From the NCBI GenBank assembly GCA_964561525.1, contig CAZLPY010000006.1, forward strand, positions 1-32,733: a DNA stretch of 32,733 nt. Direction: 5' to 3'. The position numbers were made by a program, and so were the translations under genes. Below are positions 9,159 to 15,572 of the stretch, piece by piece; the stretch's first letter is position 1; each line of letters starts with the position of its first letter. The DNA comes from CAZLPY01 sp964561525. Its GTDB lineage: Bacteria; Patescibacteriota; UBA1384; CAJBMM01. The notes under the pieces were generated by a model that worked only from the letters and a program-made list of their open reading frames with translations, was not told where the DNA came from and made no database searches.

Positions 9159-9164
9159 TACACT
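9159..9164 (+). promoter_or_regulatory. -10 box of gene 9171, predicted leaderless
   Basis: TACACT ends exactly 6 nt before the ATG at 9171; no clear -35 and no Shine-Dalgarno. The same spacing occurs at thrS, glyA, 24559 and 30692. Confidence 0.45.
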
Positions 9165-9170
9165 ACTATT

Positions 9171-9422
9171 ATGGACTCCCCCACTTCTTATGCCATCAAT
9201 CCGCCGAAACGACGGTCATTATCATCGATTACAGTAATGATACTATCAATTATATTCGTCGTACTCTTAGCGGGGACGGGCATTTTTGGTTACTATGCGT
9301 ACCAGTTAATGCATAGTACTTCGGCTTCAGAGGTCAATCAAGTAGTTGTGCCGCAAACCCAAATTCACAAAAGCGTCCCCTACGTTCCTCCTCTCACGTT
9401 ACCAGATCCACAACATCACTAA
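9171..9422 (+). CDS. Small single-pass membrane protein, unknown function
   Basis: 83 residues from the ATG at 9171. An upstream in-frame start at 9087 would add 28 residues but has no ribosome binding site and would overlap the promoter. A cytoplasmic N-terminus (NPPKRR, positive) precedes one helix (VMILSIIFVVLLAGTGIFGYYAY). A short Pro/His-rich tail outside ends in PDPQHH. I do not recognise a family; small one-helix proteins of this style are frequent in this window. It lies between the giant surface-protein gene (divergent) and the tRNA locus. Confidence 0.6.
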   Translation: MDSPTSYAINPPKRRSLSSITVMILSIIFVVLLAGTGIFGYYAYQLMHSTSASEVNQVVVPQTQIHKSVPYVPPLTLPDPQHH

Positions 9423-9512
9423 TCTAGCCCAATGATCAGCTTTGTGGTAAAATTAAGTTCGTAAAAGCAGCATGGAGCCATAGCTCAGTTGGTTAGAGCA
9501 TTACATTGACAC

Positions 9513-9591
9513 CCTCCTACGCCGGAGGTCGTCGACTCTGAGGCCTTAAGTGACCTTGACACTCAGACTCGAAGAGCTACGGAAGGGCTCT
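9513..9591 (+). other. Structured insert: three consecutive hairpins
   Basis: Immediately after the first tRNA half: CCTCC/GGAGG (9513-9517 with 9524-9528), TCGACTCTGAG/CTCAGACTCGA (9532-9542 with 9562-9572, one mismatch), and AGAGC/GCTCT (9573-9577 with 9587-9591). A run of nine C follows (9595-9603). No recognisable group I intron core was found. Confidence 0.5.
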
Positions 9592-9653
9592 CGACCCCCC
9601 CCCGAAGCACATTCACACGATATTCTCAACGTATTAATCAATTCATTGATCAA

Positions 9654-9730
9654 GGGTTCGTAGCTCAGCTGGTTAGAGCGCCACATTGACATTGTGGAGG
9701 TCACAAGTTCAAATCTTGTCGAACCCACCA
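9654..9730 (+). tRNA. tRNA-Val(GAC)
   Basis: Complete cloverleaf: acceptor GGGTTCG/CGAACCC, D arm GCTC/GAGC, anticodon stem CCACA/TGTGG around loop TTGACAT (anticodon GAC), variable AGGTC, T arm ACAAG/CTTGT around TTCAAAT, discriminator A and encoded CCA. It lies wholly inside the interval bounded by the two halves of the interrupted tRNA. Confidence 0.97.
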
Positions 9731-9822
9731 GGTAGTCAGTGGCTTGTCCACCGAAACTTTAGTGAAGGTTGGATTCGAGTCCACTTGGCTCCACCATACG
9801 AGGAATGCATTGTAAAAAAATT

Positions 9823-9868
9823 AAAAGGTCAGACCTTTTTTGCGCTTAATAAGGTCTGACCTTTTTTT
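9823..9868. terminator. Bidirectional intrinsic terminator between the tRNA locus and the cupredoxin gene
   Basis: AAAAGGTCAGACCTT (9823-9837) pairs 15 of 15 with AAGGTCTGACCTTTT (9851-9865). Each arm is itself nearly palindromic. T-runs occur on both strands. The same core sequence forms the hairpin at 17390-17424. Confidence 0.9.
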
Positions 9869-9878
9869 GTTGTGGCTC

Positions 9879-10364
9879 CTACTTAACGACAACGGTCCCG
9901 GTTTCGGATGAATTGAGATGGTTGTGATACCCAAACGTACCAGCCTTGCTAAAGGTGACTGTAGCGCTTTTACCAGGAGCGAGTAGTCCGACGTTGAGCG
10001 GGAGATAATCAGTATGAGTTGGATGCGGATCGCTCGCTAGGTTGAATGTAGTTGATGCATCATCATTTTTGAATGTTACAGTGCCTCCCACTGCCACCGT
10101 GACCGATGCTGGACTAAATGTACCACCGGAAAACGACACTGATGTTGTTGCGGTGCTTGGGGTGGTAGTCGCAGTAGTACTGGTGCTTGACGATGAATCG
10201 CTCGAGCTAGTTGGTGTAGTTTTTACCGCCGATTCGCTGCCTGAAGATGTAGAGCTACTGGTGGTAGCGGTGTTATTATTCTGGGCAGCATACAACACGT
10301 AGCCTCCAACCCCCAAAATTATCACAACCAGCGCGCCCAATCCCAATTTCATACCTGAACTCAT
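9879..10364 (-). CDS. Membrane-anchored cupredoxin-fold protein lacking the blue-copper Cys
   Basis: 161 residues from the ATG at 10364, set by AAGGAGG five bases upstream; the longer in-frame start at 10385 places this site inside the coding sequence. One N-terminal helix (LGLGALVVIILGVGGYVLYAA) is followed by about 45 residues of Ser/Thr linker and a plastocyanin-like domain (about 76-161: FSPASVTVAVGGTVTFKN ... GKSATVTFSKAGTFGYHNH). In type 1 copper proteins the last motif is Y-x-C-x-x-H-x-x-M. Here it reads YHNHLNSSETG: His residues are kept, the Cys is Asn and no Met follows. The fold is therefore clear, but electron-transfer chemistry is doubtful; another metal or a purely binding role is possible. 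Confidence 0.85.
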   Translation of the reverse strand: MSSGMKLGLGALVVIILGVGGYVLYAAQNNNTATTSSSTSSGSESAVKTTPTSSSDSSSSTSTTATTTPSTATTSVSFSGGTFSPASVTVAVGGTVTFKNDDASTTFNLASDPHPTHTDYLPLNVGLLAPGKSATVTFSKAGTFGYHNHLNSSETGTVVVK

Positions 10365-10419
10365 CAAGACCTCCTTATAAATCACTTATAACATTAGTAT
10401 ATCACAATAACATAACGAC

Positions 10420-13080
10420 TCATTTCACTTTCGCAGGTGCAGCAACGGATAATTTGATTTGACTCCCGCTCGCGTCGAGCCGCACCGCATCACCCTCCTC
10501 TACTTCTCCGCCTACAATCATGGCCGCCAGGGGATCAAGTATTAGACGTTGGATCGTCCGTTTTAAGGGGCGGGCGCCGAAGGACGGGTCAAAACCCTGT
10601 TCCGTTAGTATTTTCTTGACCGCATCATGCACAATCAAGGTAATTTTTTGACCGTCGAGCCGCTTTTGCACGAGCGCCAGTTGCAGATCGACAATTTTTT
10701 CAATCTGCTCGCGCTGCAGCGGGCGGAAAATGATAATCTCGTCAAGGCGATTTAAAAACTCCGGCCGAAAATGGTTTTTGAGCACCTCCATGACGCGCTC
10801 TCGCATTTCGTGTTCGGTCTGATCCTCAGCCTCTTTACCTGTCTGCGTCGGCCGATACCCCAAATTGTGTAACCCATATTCTGATGCGAACTGCTGCATG
10901 ATGTCAGACCCTAAATTACTGGTCATAATGATTACCGCATTTTTGAAGTTCGCAATGCGCCCTTGTGAATCTGTTAGCCGTCCTTCATCCAAAATCTGCA
11001 ACATTATATTAAATACGCTCGGATGCGCTTTTTCAATTTCGTCAAACAAAATTACCACGTAAGGCCGACGGCGCACAATTTCAGTAATCTGGCCACCTTC
11101 ATCATGGCCAATATAGCCAGGCGGTGATCCGATCATCTTTGCAACTGAATGCGGTTCCATATACTCCGACATATCCAAGCGTACCAGCGCCGATTCGTCG
11201 TTGAATAAGCTTCCTGCAAGTGCCTTAACCAGCTCAGTTTTGCCAACACCGGTTGGTCCTAAAAACAAGAATGATGCAATCGGTTTTTTCTCCTCAGCCA
11301 AACCAGCCCGAGAGCGACGAATGGCGCTCGATACAGCGGCAATAGCTTCAGTTTGGCCAACAACACGCATGCCAAGCTCTTGCTCCAAATCTTTTAGTTT
11401 GGTGCGCTCTGCACCGAGCATTTTGGTAACCGGAACGCTGGTCCAGCGCGAAACTACCTTGGCTATATCTTCGTCGGTCACTTCTTCTTTAAGCAGTTTA
11501 GCTGCTTTAGGCATTTTTTCTAAGCTAGCCGAGGCGGCCTGGATGTCTTGCTCCAGTTTTGGAATTTCGGCGTAGCGTAAGCGTGCAACATCCTCAAGCC
11601 GCGCTTCTCGCTCCGCCCGGTCGGCCTCCTGGCGCAGCGTCTCTAAGGCTTTGCTGCGTTCGCGCAGCCGCATAATGATCTCTTTTTCTTGAGTCCACTG
11701 CGCTTCAAGCACTCCAGCTTTTTCTTTCATCTCTGATAGCTCGTGTTGTACTACCATAAGACGCTCACGGCTCGAAGAATCCGGTTCCTGCTTCAGAGCC
11801 TCTCGCTCCACTTCAAGCGATAGAATTTTGCGCTTATCGGCGTCGAGCTCGGCAGGCATCGAATCAATCTCCATGCGAAGAGCTGAGGTGGCCTCATCAA
11901 TTAAATCGATCGCTTTATCCGGTAAAAACCGGTCGGTGATGTAGCGACTGCTTAAGCTTACAGCAGCTTGCAGTGCCGCATCGGTAATACGCACACCATG
12001 ATGTACTTCGTATTTTTCCTTGATGCCGCGCAGTATGTTGAGCGCATCTTCCTGGCTCGGTTCAGCCACAAATACTGGCTGAAATCGGCGGGCCAGGGCT
12101 GCATCTTTTTCGATATAGAGCTGATATTCCTTCAGGGTGGTCGCGCCAATGGCGTGAAGTGTTCCTCGAGCGAGCGCTGGTTTTAGCATGTTGCTGGCGT
12201 CCATCGGACCGCCGTCAAGCCGCCCAGCCCCAATAATGGTGTGGAGTTCATCCATAAACAGAACTACTTTGCCGTGACTGGCTTCAATCTCTTTCAGTAC
12301 CGCCTTCATGCGCTCCTCAAAATCACCCCGATATTTTGCACCGGCCAAAATTGAGCCCATGTCGAGCGATACCACCTCTTTATCTTTTAATCCTTCTGGT
12401 ACGTCTCCGGACACAATGCGCTGAGCTAATCCCTCAGCAATCGCGGTTTTACCCACTCCAGGCTCGCCGATCAGCACTGGATTGTTTTTAGTACGGCGAC
12501 TTAAGACCTGCATCACGCGGCGCACTTCATCATCTCGCCCGATCACCGGATCAATTTTGTCCTGCCGGGCCAGCTCGGTTAAGTTTACTGCATATTTTTC
12601 CAGTGCTTGATATTTTTGTTCAGGGTCCGGCGAATCCACCCGTTGTGAGCCACGCAAGGTTGAGAGCGTTTTTAGCACATCTTCACGTGAAATACCAGCT
12701 GATGCAAGTAAGCGTTTTGCATCGGATGAGATTTCAAGTAGGGAGAGCAGTAGATGCTCGACCGATACATACTCGTCGGTAAACGATTTTGCCTCTGTTT
12801 CAGCTTGATTGACCACCCGTAACAACGCTTGTGAAGGTGTTGCCACTCCACCGACGCTCAGTTTTGGCAACGACTGCAAGGCGCTCGCTGTTTGACTACG
12901 CAGTGTGTCAAAACTTTGCCCTGCGTTTTCAACCACCGGGCGCATTAATGATTCACTAATCTCAAATAATCCGTCGAGCAGATGCAGCGGCTCAATTTGA
13001 CTATTTCCAAGCTCGCGGGCCCGTAAATCGGCCGCTTGTAACACCTTTGCACTTTGTGAGGTTAATCTATCTAGGTTCAA
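10420..13080 (-). CDS. clpB: ATP-dependent protein disaggregase ClpB
   Basis: 886 residues, full length for the family. It rescues aggregated proteins with a DnaK system by threading them through a hexameric pore. Order: N-terminal Clp repeat domain (1-145), NBD1 with Walker A GEPGVGKT (205-212), pore loop KYRG (249-252) and Walker B VVLFMDE (272-278). Then the coiled M-domain (about 410-530), which separates ClpB from ClpA/ClpC, and NBD2 with GPTGVGKT (608-615), GYIG pore loop (655-658) and VVILFDE (675-681). The start is TTG at 13080 with AGGGG six bases upstream. It lies downstream of the HTH-Hsp20 gene on the same strand, 293 bp away, consistent with a heat-shock block. Identity is secure. 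Confidence 0.97.
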   Translation of the reverse strand: MNLDRLTSQSAKVLQAADLRARELGNSQIEPLHLLDGLFEISESLMRPVVENAGQSFDTLRSQTASALQSLPKLSVGGVATPSQALLRVVNQAETEAKSFTDEYVSVEHLLLSLLEISSDAKRLLASAGISREDVLKTLSTLRGSQRVDSPDPEQKYQALEKYAVNLTELARQDKIDPVIGRDDEVRRVMQVLSRRTKNNPVLIGEPGVGKTAIAEGLAQRIVSGDVPEGLKDKEVVSLDMGSILAGAKYRGDFEERMKAVLKEIEASHGKVVLFMDELHTIIGAGRLDGGPMDASNMLKPALARGTLHAIGATTLKEYQLYIEKDAALARRFQPVFVAEPSQEDALNILRGIKEKYEVHHGVRITDAALQAAVSLSSRYITDRFLPDKAIDLIDEATSALRMEIDSMPAELDADKRKILSLEVEREALKQEPDSSSRERLMVVQHELSEMKEKAGVLEAQWTQEKEIIMRLRERSKALETLRQEADRAEREARLEDVARLRYAEIPKLEQDIQAASASLEKMPKAAKLLKEEVTDEDIAKVVSRWTSVPVTKMLGAERTKLKDLEQELGMRVVGQTEAIAAVSSAIRRSRAGLAEEKKPIASFLFLGPTGVGKTELVKALAGSLFNDESALVRLDMSEYMEPHSVAKMIGSPPGYIGHDEGGQITEIVRRRPYVVILFDEIEKAHPSVFNIMLQILDEGRLTDSQGRIANFKNAVIIMTSNLGSDIMQQFASEYGLHNLGYRPTQTGKEAEDQTEHEMRERVMEVLKNHFRPEFLNRLDEIIIFRPLQREQIEKIVDLQLALVQKRLDGQKITLIVHDAVKKILTEQGFDPSFGARPLKRTIQRLILDPLAAMIVGGEVEEGDAVRLDASGSQIKLSVAAPAKVK

Positions 13081-13270
13081 TTCAATCCCCTTTTTCTGTT
13101 TCCTTAATCTAGTCTAAAGCGTGATGCCTGAGATGTCTAATAATAAATAAAGTAGTTAGATTATGGCACTAGGCTAGCTACTGATACTTAAGCAGCGCAG
13201 ATGCTAGTGATTGTTGCGACTGCCAGGAGCAACTACAAGCCGTGAGGCTTGATCCTCGCTCGGCCTATTC

Positions 13271-13369
13271 TGGTGACTTTCATGCTCGCTGTCCCATTCC
13301 GCTTTTCAAGCTCCATGGGACTGCCTGCGCCGAAAGATCACCTTGAAATGGCGAGCTTCGGAGTCACCA
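13271..13369. repeat. Long imperfect inverted repeat between hsp20 and clpB
   Basis: Three nested arm pairs: TGGTGACT/AGTCACCA (13271-13278, 13362-13369), GCTCGC/GCGAGC (13284-13289, 13351-13356) and TTTCAAG/CTTGAAA (13304-13310, 13342-13348). It begins 5 nt after the Hsp20 stop codon. No T-run follows on the minus strand. The rest of the 293-bp gap to clpB shows no gene. Confidence 0.5.
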
Positions 13370-13373
13370 CGCG

Positions 13374-13796
13374 TTATTCTCCTTTAGCTTTGACCTTGTG
13401 CACCTTCGGCTGTTCTGGTTCGACTTTCGGGAACACCACCCGAAGTTGCCCTTTTTTTACTTCCGCGGTCGCTTTTTCTGGGATAACATCGGTCGGGAGC
13501 GTGACCGCACGTTGAAAGGCGCCGTATGATACTTCACGATGAAAATACTCATGATCTTTTTGTTCAGATTGCTCTTTTCGCTCGCCCTTGATCGTTAACA
13601 CTCCATCGCGGATTTCAATATCGACGTCGTTTTCGCTCATACCCGGCACATCAGCCTCAACAACCAGCTCCTTTTCGGTTTGATAAATATTCATCTGCGG
13701 CACCATGCCACTATCAAACGCGCGGCGTGATGGCAACATTGACTCCTCCCACATCCGATCAAACATCCCCCGAAATGGTCCAAGTTCACGGTTCAT
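13374..13796 (-). CDS. Hsp20 small heat-shock protein from an internal start
   Basis: Internal ATG at 13796, in frame with the longer gene, preceded by a near-perfect AGGGAGGT at 13808-13801, five bases away. The 140-residue product is a complete small heat-shock protein, which holds unfolding clients for refolding. It has a short N-terminal arm (RELGPFRGMFDRMWEE), an alpha-crystallin domain (PQMNIYQTEKELVVEADVPG ... LTIKGERK ... FQRAVTLPTDV) and a C-terminal tail. Because the site is strong and the product has normal family length, this is probably the main Hsp20 form, with the HTH-fused form as an alternative product. Confidence 0.85.
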   Translation of the reverse strand: MNRELGPFRGMFDRMWEESMLPSRRAFDSGMVPQMNIYQTEKELVVEADVPGMSENDVDIEIRDGVLTIKGERKEQSEQKDHEYFHREVSYGAFQRAVTLPTDVIPEKATAEVKKGQLRVVFPKVEPEQPKVHKVKAKGE

Positions 13797-14048
13797 CGAA
13801 ACCTCCCTATTTTTTTGTGATTGATCATCTAATACAAACAATTCCTCAACAGGCGAGTCAAAAAATCGCGCAATCGCAATGGCTAGTGGCACGGATGGCA
13901 AGCATCTGCCAGTTTCAACTGCAATAATTGATTGTCGTGACACCCCAACGGCTCCGGCAAGCTCTTCCTGAGTAACCGCCCGTTCGCGGCGCCAATCGCG
14001 CAGGCGATTGCTGGCGATAATAATGGCGTGCACCGGTAACTGATCCAT
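13374..14048 (-). CDS. XRE-family regulator fused in frame to Hsp20
   Basis: 224 residues from the ATG at 14048, chosen over 14066 because AAGGA lies seven bases upstream. Residues 1-75 are a helix-turn-helix of the compact XRE/YozG type (NRLRDWRRERAVTQEELAGAVGVSRQSIIAVETG, then FFDSPVEELF). Residues 85-224 are a complete Hsp20. No stop separates them. The junction contains a run of seven A (complement of 13810-13816): one extra A, or a -1 shift on A-AAA-AAT, would put TAG immediately after the HTH. So the locus may give an HTH-only protein, a fusion, and free Hsp20 from the internal start. Palindromes in the promoter suggest autoregulation. A sequencing indel at the A-run is the main alternative. 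Confidence 0.75.
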   Translation of the reverse strand: MDQLPVHAIIIASNRLRDWRRERAVTQEELAGAVGVSRQSIIAVETGRCLPSVPLAIAIARFFDSPVEELFVLDDQSQKNREVSMNRELGPFRGMFDRMWEESMLPSRRAFDSGMVPQMNIYQTEKELVVEADVPGMSENDVDIEIRDGVLTIKGERKEQSEQKDHEYFHREVSYGAFQRAVTLPTDVIPEKATAEVKKGQLRVVFPKVEPEQPKVHKVKAKGE

Positions 14049-14086
14049 AGTAATTCCTTGATGCATTGATATTGACTTTGCACGAC

Positions 14087-14141
14087 AACAGACGCTGTCT
14101 GTTTCATCAACAGTGTAAAGTATACTTTACATGCATGTCAA
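14087..14141 (-). promoter_or_regulatory. Promoter and operator of the HTH-Hsp20 gene
   Basis: Minus strand TTGACA (14141-14136), 18-nt spacer, TACACT (14117-14112). A perfect 16-bp palindrome GTAAAGTATACTTTAC (14115-14130) fills the spacer and overlaps the -10. A second perfect inverted repeat, AACAGAC-gct-GTCTGTT (14087-14103), covers about +2 to +18. Both sites are well placed for a dimeric XRE repressor; binding by the encoded HTH is inferred. Confidence 0.7.
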
Positions 14142-14192
14142 TACCCTGGTTTGGTAAACCTCGACCAACGTAATTCATTCGATTAAAAACAT

Positions 14193-14225
14193 ATACCGCC
14201 AAAACTAATTAAGCTCTGGCGGTAT
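14193..14225 (-). terminator. Intrinsic terminator of the 14249-14734 gene
   Basis: ATACCGCCA and TGGCGGTAT pair 9 of 9 (14193-14201, 14217-14225). On the minus strand the stem is followed by ATGTTTTTAAT. Confidence 0.85.
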
Positions 14226-14248
14226 TGAAAGATAGGGGGAAAGTCTCC

Positions 14249-14734
14249 CTATTTGACGATAGGTCTCAGTAAGGTTGTGGGCTCCACCTCACCACTTTCG
14301 CCTGCTGGCCGCAGCAAAGTATAGGTGGGCACGGCATCTGCCGCGCGCATGAGCCCTTCAGGATTCTGCAGCAATTCAACTAACCGCTCGTCAGATTGAT
14401 ACTTTCCATCACTGAGTCCTTCAGGATTAACACCCAGCTCTTTAGCAGCAGGTGTGATAATGAGCCACCTCTTCAGCAGATGGTGTAACCATGCAGTAAA
14501 GCCGGCGATGCCAAAAGCAAGAAGAACCCAGGCCGGAACATCGATCCATGAGGCATGGCCAGAGATCATTCTGCCAAACAACGCTAGTCCTGGCGGAGTA
14601 GCTAGCCAAATGAACAAGAGAATCGGCTGCAAGAATTGCAACAGAAAAAAAATTGCACTCCCTCTGCCCATACTACCATCGTATTTTTCGTAGGCACGAT
14701 ACCACTTACTGCGGGCATCTTCGGCTGGCGTCAT
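14249..14734 (-). CDS. Two-helix membrane protein, unknown function
   Basis: 161 residues from the ATG at 14734, set by AGGAGG seven bases upstream. The frame stays open for another 32 codons upstream through the leader hairpin, but those starts have no comparable site. A soluble N-terminus (EDARSKWYRAYEKYDGS) precedes two helices (about 25-45 and 62-85: AIFFLLQFLQPILLFIWLA; VPAWVLLAFGIAGFTAWL). A C-terminal cytoplasmic tail of about 70 residues includes KELGVNPEGLSDGKY. I do not recognise the family. It has its own strong promoter, a roughly 135-nt leader and its own terminator, so expression is controlled separately from the neighbours. Confidence 0.65.
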   Translation of the reverse strand: MTPAEDARSKWYRAYEKYDGSMGRGSAIFFLLQFLQPILLFIWLATPPGLALFGRMISGHASWIDVPAWVLLAFGIAGFTAWLHHLLKRWLIITPAAKELGVNPEGLSDGKYQSDERLVELLQNPEGLMRAADAVPTYTLLRPAGESGEVEPTTLLRPIVK

Positions 14735-14755
14735 CGTTGTACCTCCTCGAAAATG

Positions 14756-14830
14756 GAAAAGAGCCGCAACCCGTGCAGCTCTTTTCAAGTAAAATCTCTT
14801 TAACATTCTTGAATGCATTGAGTGCTGCAC
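14756..14830 (-). promoter_or_regulatory. Candidate transcription attenuator in the 14734 leader
   Basis: On the minus strand GAAAAGAGCTGCA pairs with TGCGGCTCTTTTC (13 bp, one G-U, 5-nt loop; 14786-14756), followed by the T-rich CATTTTCG just before the ribosome binding site. Upstream GTGCAGC (14830-14824) can pair with GCTGCAC of the 5' arm and would break the terminator-like stem. The two structures exclude each other. Confidence 0.55.
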
Positions 14831-14876
14831 TTAAGAAAGTTTTTTAGAGAGGCTTTACTTTATCCTCATCATCGGA

Positions 14877-14905
14877 AGTATACTATGAATTATTAAACCT
14901 GTCAA
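14877..14905 (-). promoter_or_regulatory. Strong promoter of the 14249-14734 gene
   Basis: Consensus TTGACA (14905-14900), 17-nt spacer, TATACT (14882-14877). The predicted start is near 14870, giving a leader of about 135 nt. Confidence 0.8.
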
Positions 14906-14996
14906 GCTTGATAAAACCGTGATAAGTCATTGATTAACATACATGATTCTTCATTTATGGGTTCAGCATCCTCTGCCCTTGGGGCTAAAGCGTAAT

Positions 14997-15524
14997 TTAG
15001 TCTTTCCACAATCCACGCTTGTTTTCGCGGGCATCGCGCTCAGCGGCCACAAACAAATCGGCGTATTTTACATCCGGAGGATACGTTAACACGTGAGCGT
15101 AGCCTTCGCGCACTAATTTTTCATTGACAAACGTGCCGTCACCTAAGTACACATAACGCAGTAGCCGCCCATATTTATCGGTTTCCGAAACGTCTTTTTT
15201 AAGGGTGACGTGGCGATGCAGCAGTAAATCGGCCGTATATTGCGAGGCTTCGTGACCAAAATATTGTACCGGTTTGCGTGGGTCTTTAGTCTCCGGTGTG
15301 TCCATCCCAATAAATCGCACCGTTTTTTTCACTGCTCCATCGGTCACTTTAATGGTATCGCCATCAACTACTTCATACACCTCGGGGTACGATTCATCCA
15401 GCACCGCGCCAGTGTTGACATCGGCTTTTGGGCTCTGCTTCACCACCTCATGCCCACCAAAACCAAGCACCACTAAAGCTGCGACGGCGCTGATTAACAA
15501 ACTGATATTGCGTTGATTATGCAT
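14997..15524 (-). CDS. Exported or anchored thermonuclease (SNase family)
   Basis: About 175 residues from the ATG at 15524. Longer in-frame starts exist at 15560 (TTG) and 15542, but TATAAT lies 7 nt before 15524. An N-terminal helix (NISLLISAVAALVVLGFGG) acts as signal or anchor. The nuclease core shows VVDGDTIKV, the catalytic VRFIGMDTPETKDP (Arg and Glu), and DKYGRLLRYVYLGDG with the second catalytic Arg, then GYAHV and RGLWKD at the end. The family cleaves DNA and RNA with calcium, outside the membrane. In a small-genome bacterium this would fit nucleotide scavenging. It lies downstream of the Fe-S nuclease gene but with its own promoter. Confidence 0.92.
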   Translation of the reverse strand: MHNQRNISLLISAVAALVVLGFGGHEVVKQSPKADVNTGAVLDESYPEVYEVVDGDTIKVTDGAVKKTVRFIGMDTPETKDPRKPVQYFGHEASQYTADLLLHRHVTLKKDVSETDKYGRLLRYVYLGDGTFVNEKLVREGYAHVLTYPPDVKYADLFVAAERDARENKRGLWKD

Positions 15525-15531
15525 CACTCGG

Positions 15532-15560
15532 ATTATACGCATGTCCTCCGGGAGACGCAA
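15532..15560 (-). promoter_or_regulatory. Promoter of the thermonuclease gene, near-leaderless
   Basis: Minus strand TTGCGT (15560-15555), 17-nt spacer, perfect TATAAT (15537-15532), then seven bases to the ATG at 15524. Confidence 0.6.
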
Positions 15561-15572
15561 ACTGGCAGACCC

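Larger units (their letters stand above)
9474..9796 (+). other. Interrupted tRNA (probable Val, GAC): 5' and 3' halves separated by about 240 nt
   Basis: The 5' half (9474-9512) has acceptor strand GGAGCCA, a canonical D arm (GCTC...GAGC) and an anticodon-loop sequence TTGACAC preceded by TTACA. The 3' half ends at 9796 with T-loop TTCGAGT (9774-9780), CCACT, acceptor strand TGGCTCC (9786-9792), discriminator A and encoded CCA. GGAGCCA and TGGCTCC pair 7 of 7. AGTGG at 9738-9742 pairs 5 of 5 with CCACT at 9781-9785, but 31 extra bases sit between AGTGG and the T-loop. No TGTAA exists to close the anticodon stem; AGTGA at 9761-9765 closes four pairs. Between the halves lie hairpins and a complete tRNA-Val. 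It could be an intron-bearing tRNA, a tRNA pseudogene broken by an insertion, or a recombination product. Confidence 0.55.

Noticed and set aside
9087..9170. Upstream start for the small membrane protein at 9171
   Set aside because: No ribosome binding site, and it would place the -10 box inside the coding region; the added peptide has no features.
9546..9728. Open frame on the minus strand beginning MGSTRFELVTSTM
   Set aside because: It runs through the tRNA-Val gene and the adjacent hairpins; this peptide is the well-known false translation of a tRNA 3' end.
9474..9796. Group I intron in the interrupted tRNA
   Set aside because: The size fits, and a piece near 9565-9580 loosely recalls the conserved R element. 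However, no matching S element or P1 pairing was found, and the segment pairs better with 9532-9542. Left as unproven rather than called.
13081..13250. CIRCE or other known heat-shock operator before clpB
   Set aside because: No TTAGCACTC-N9-GAGTGCTAA or copy of the HTH-Hsp20 palindrome was found upstream of clpB.
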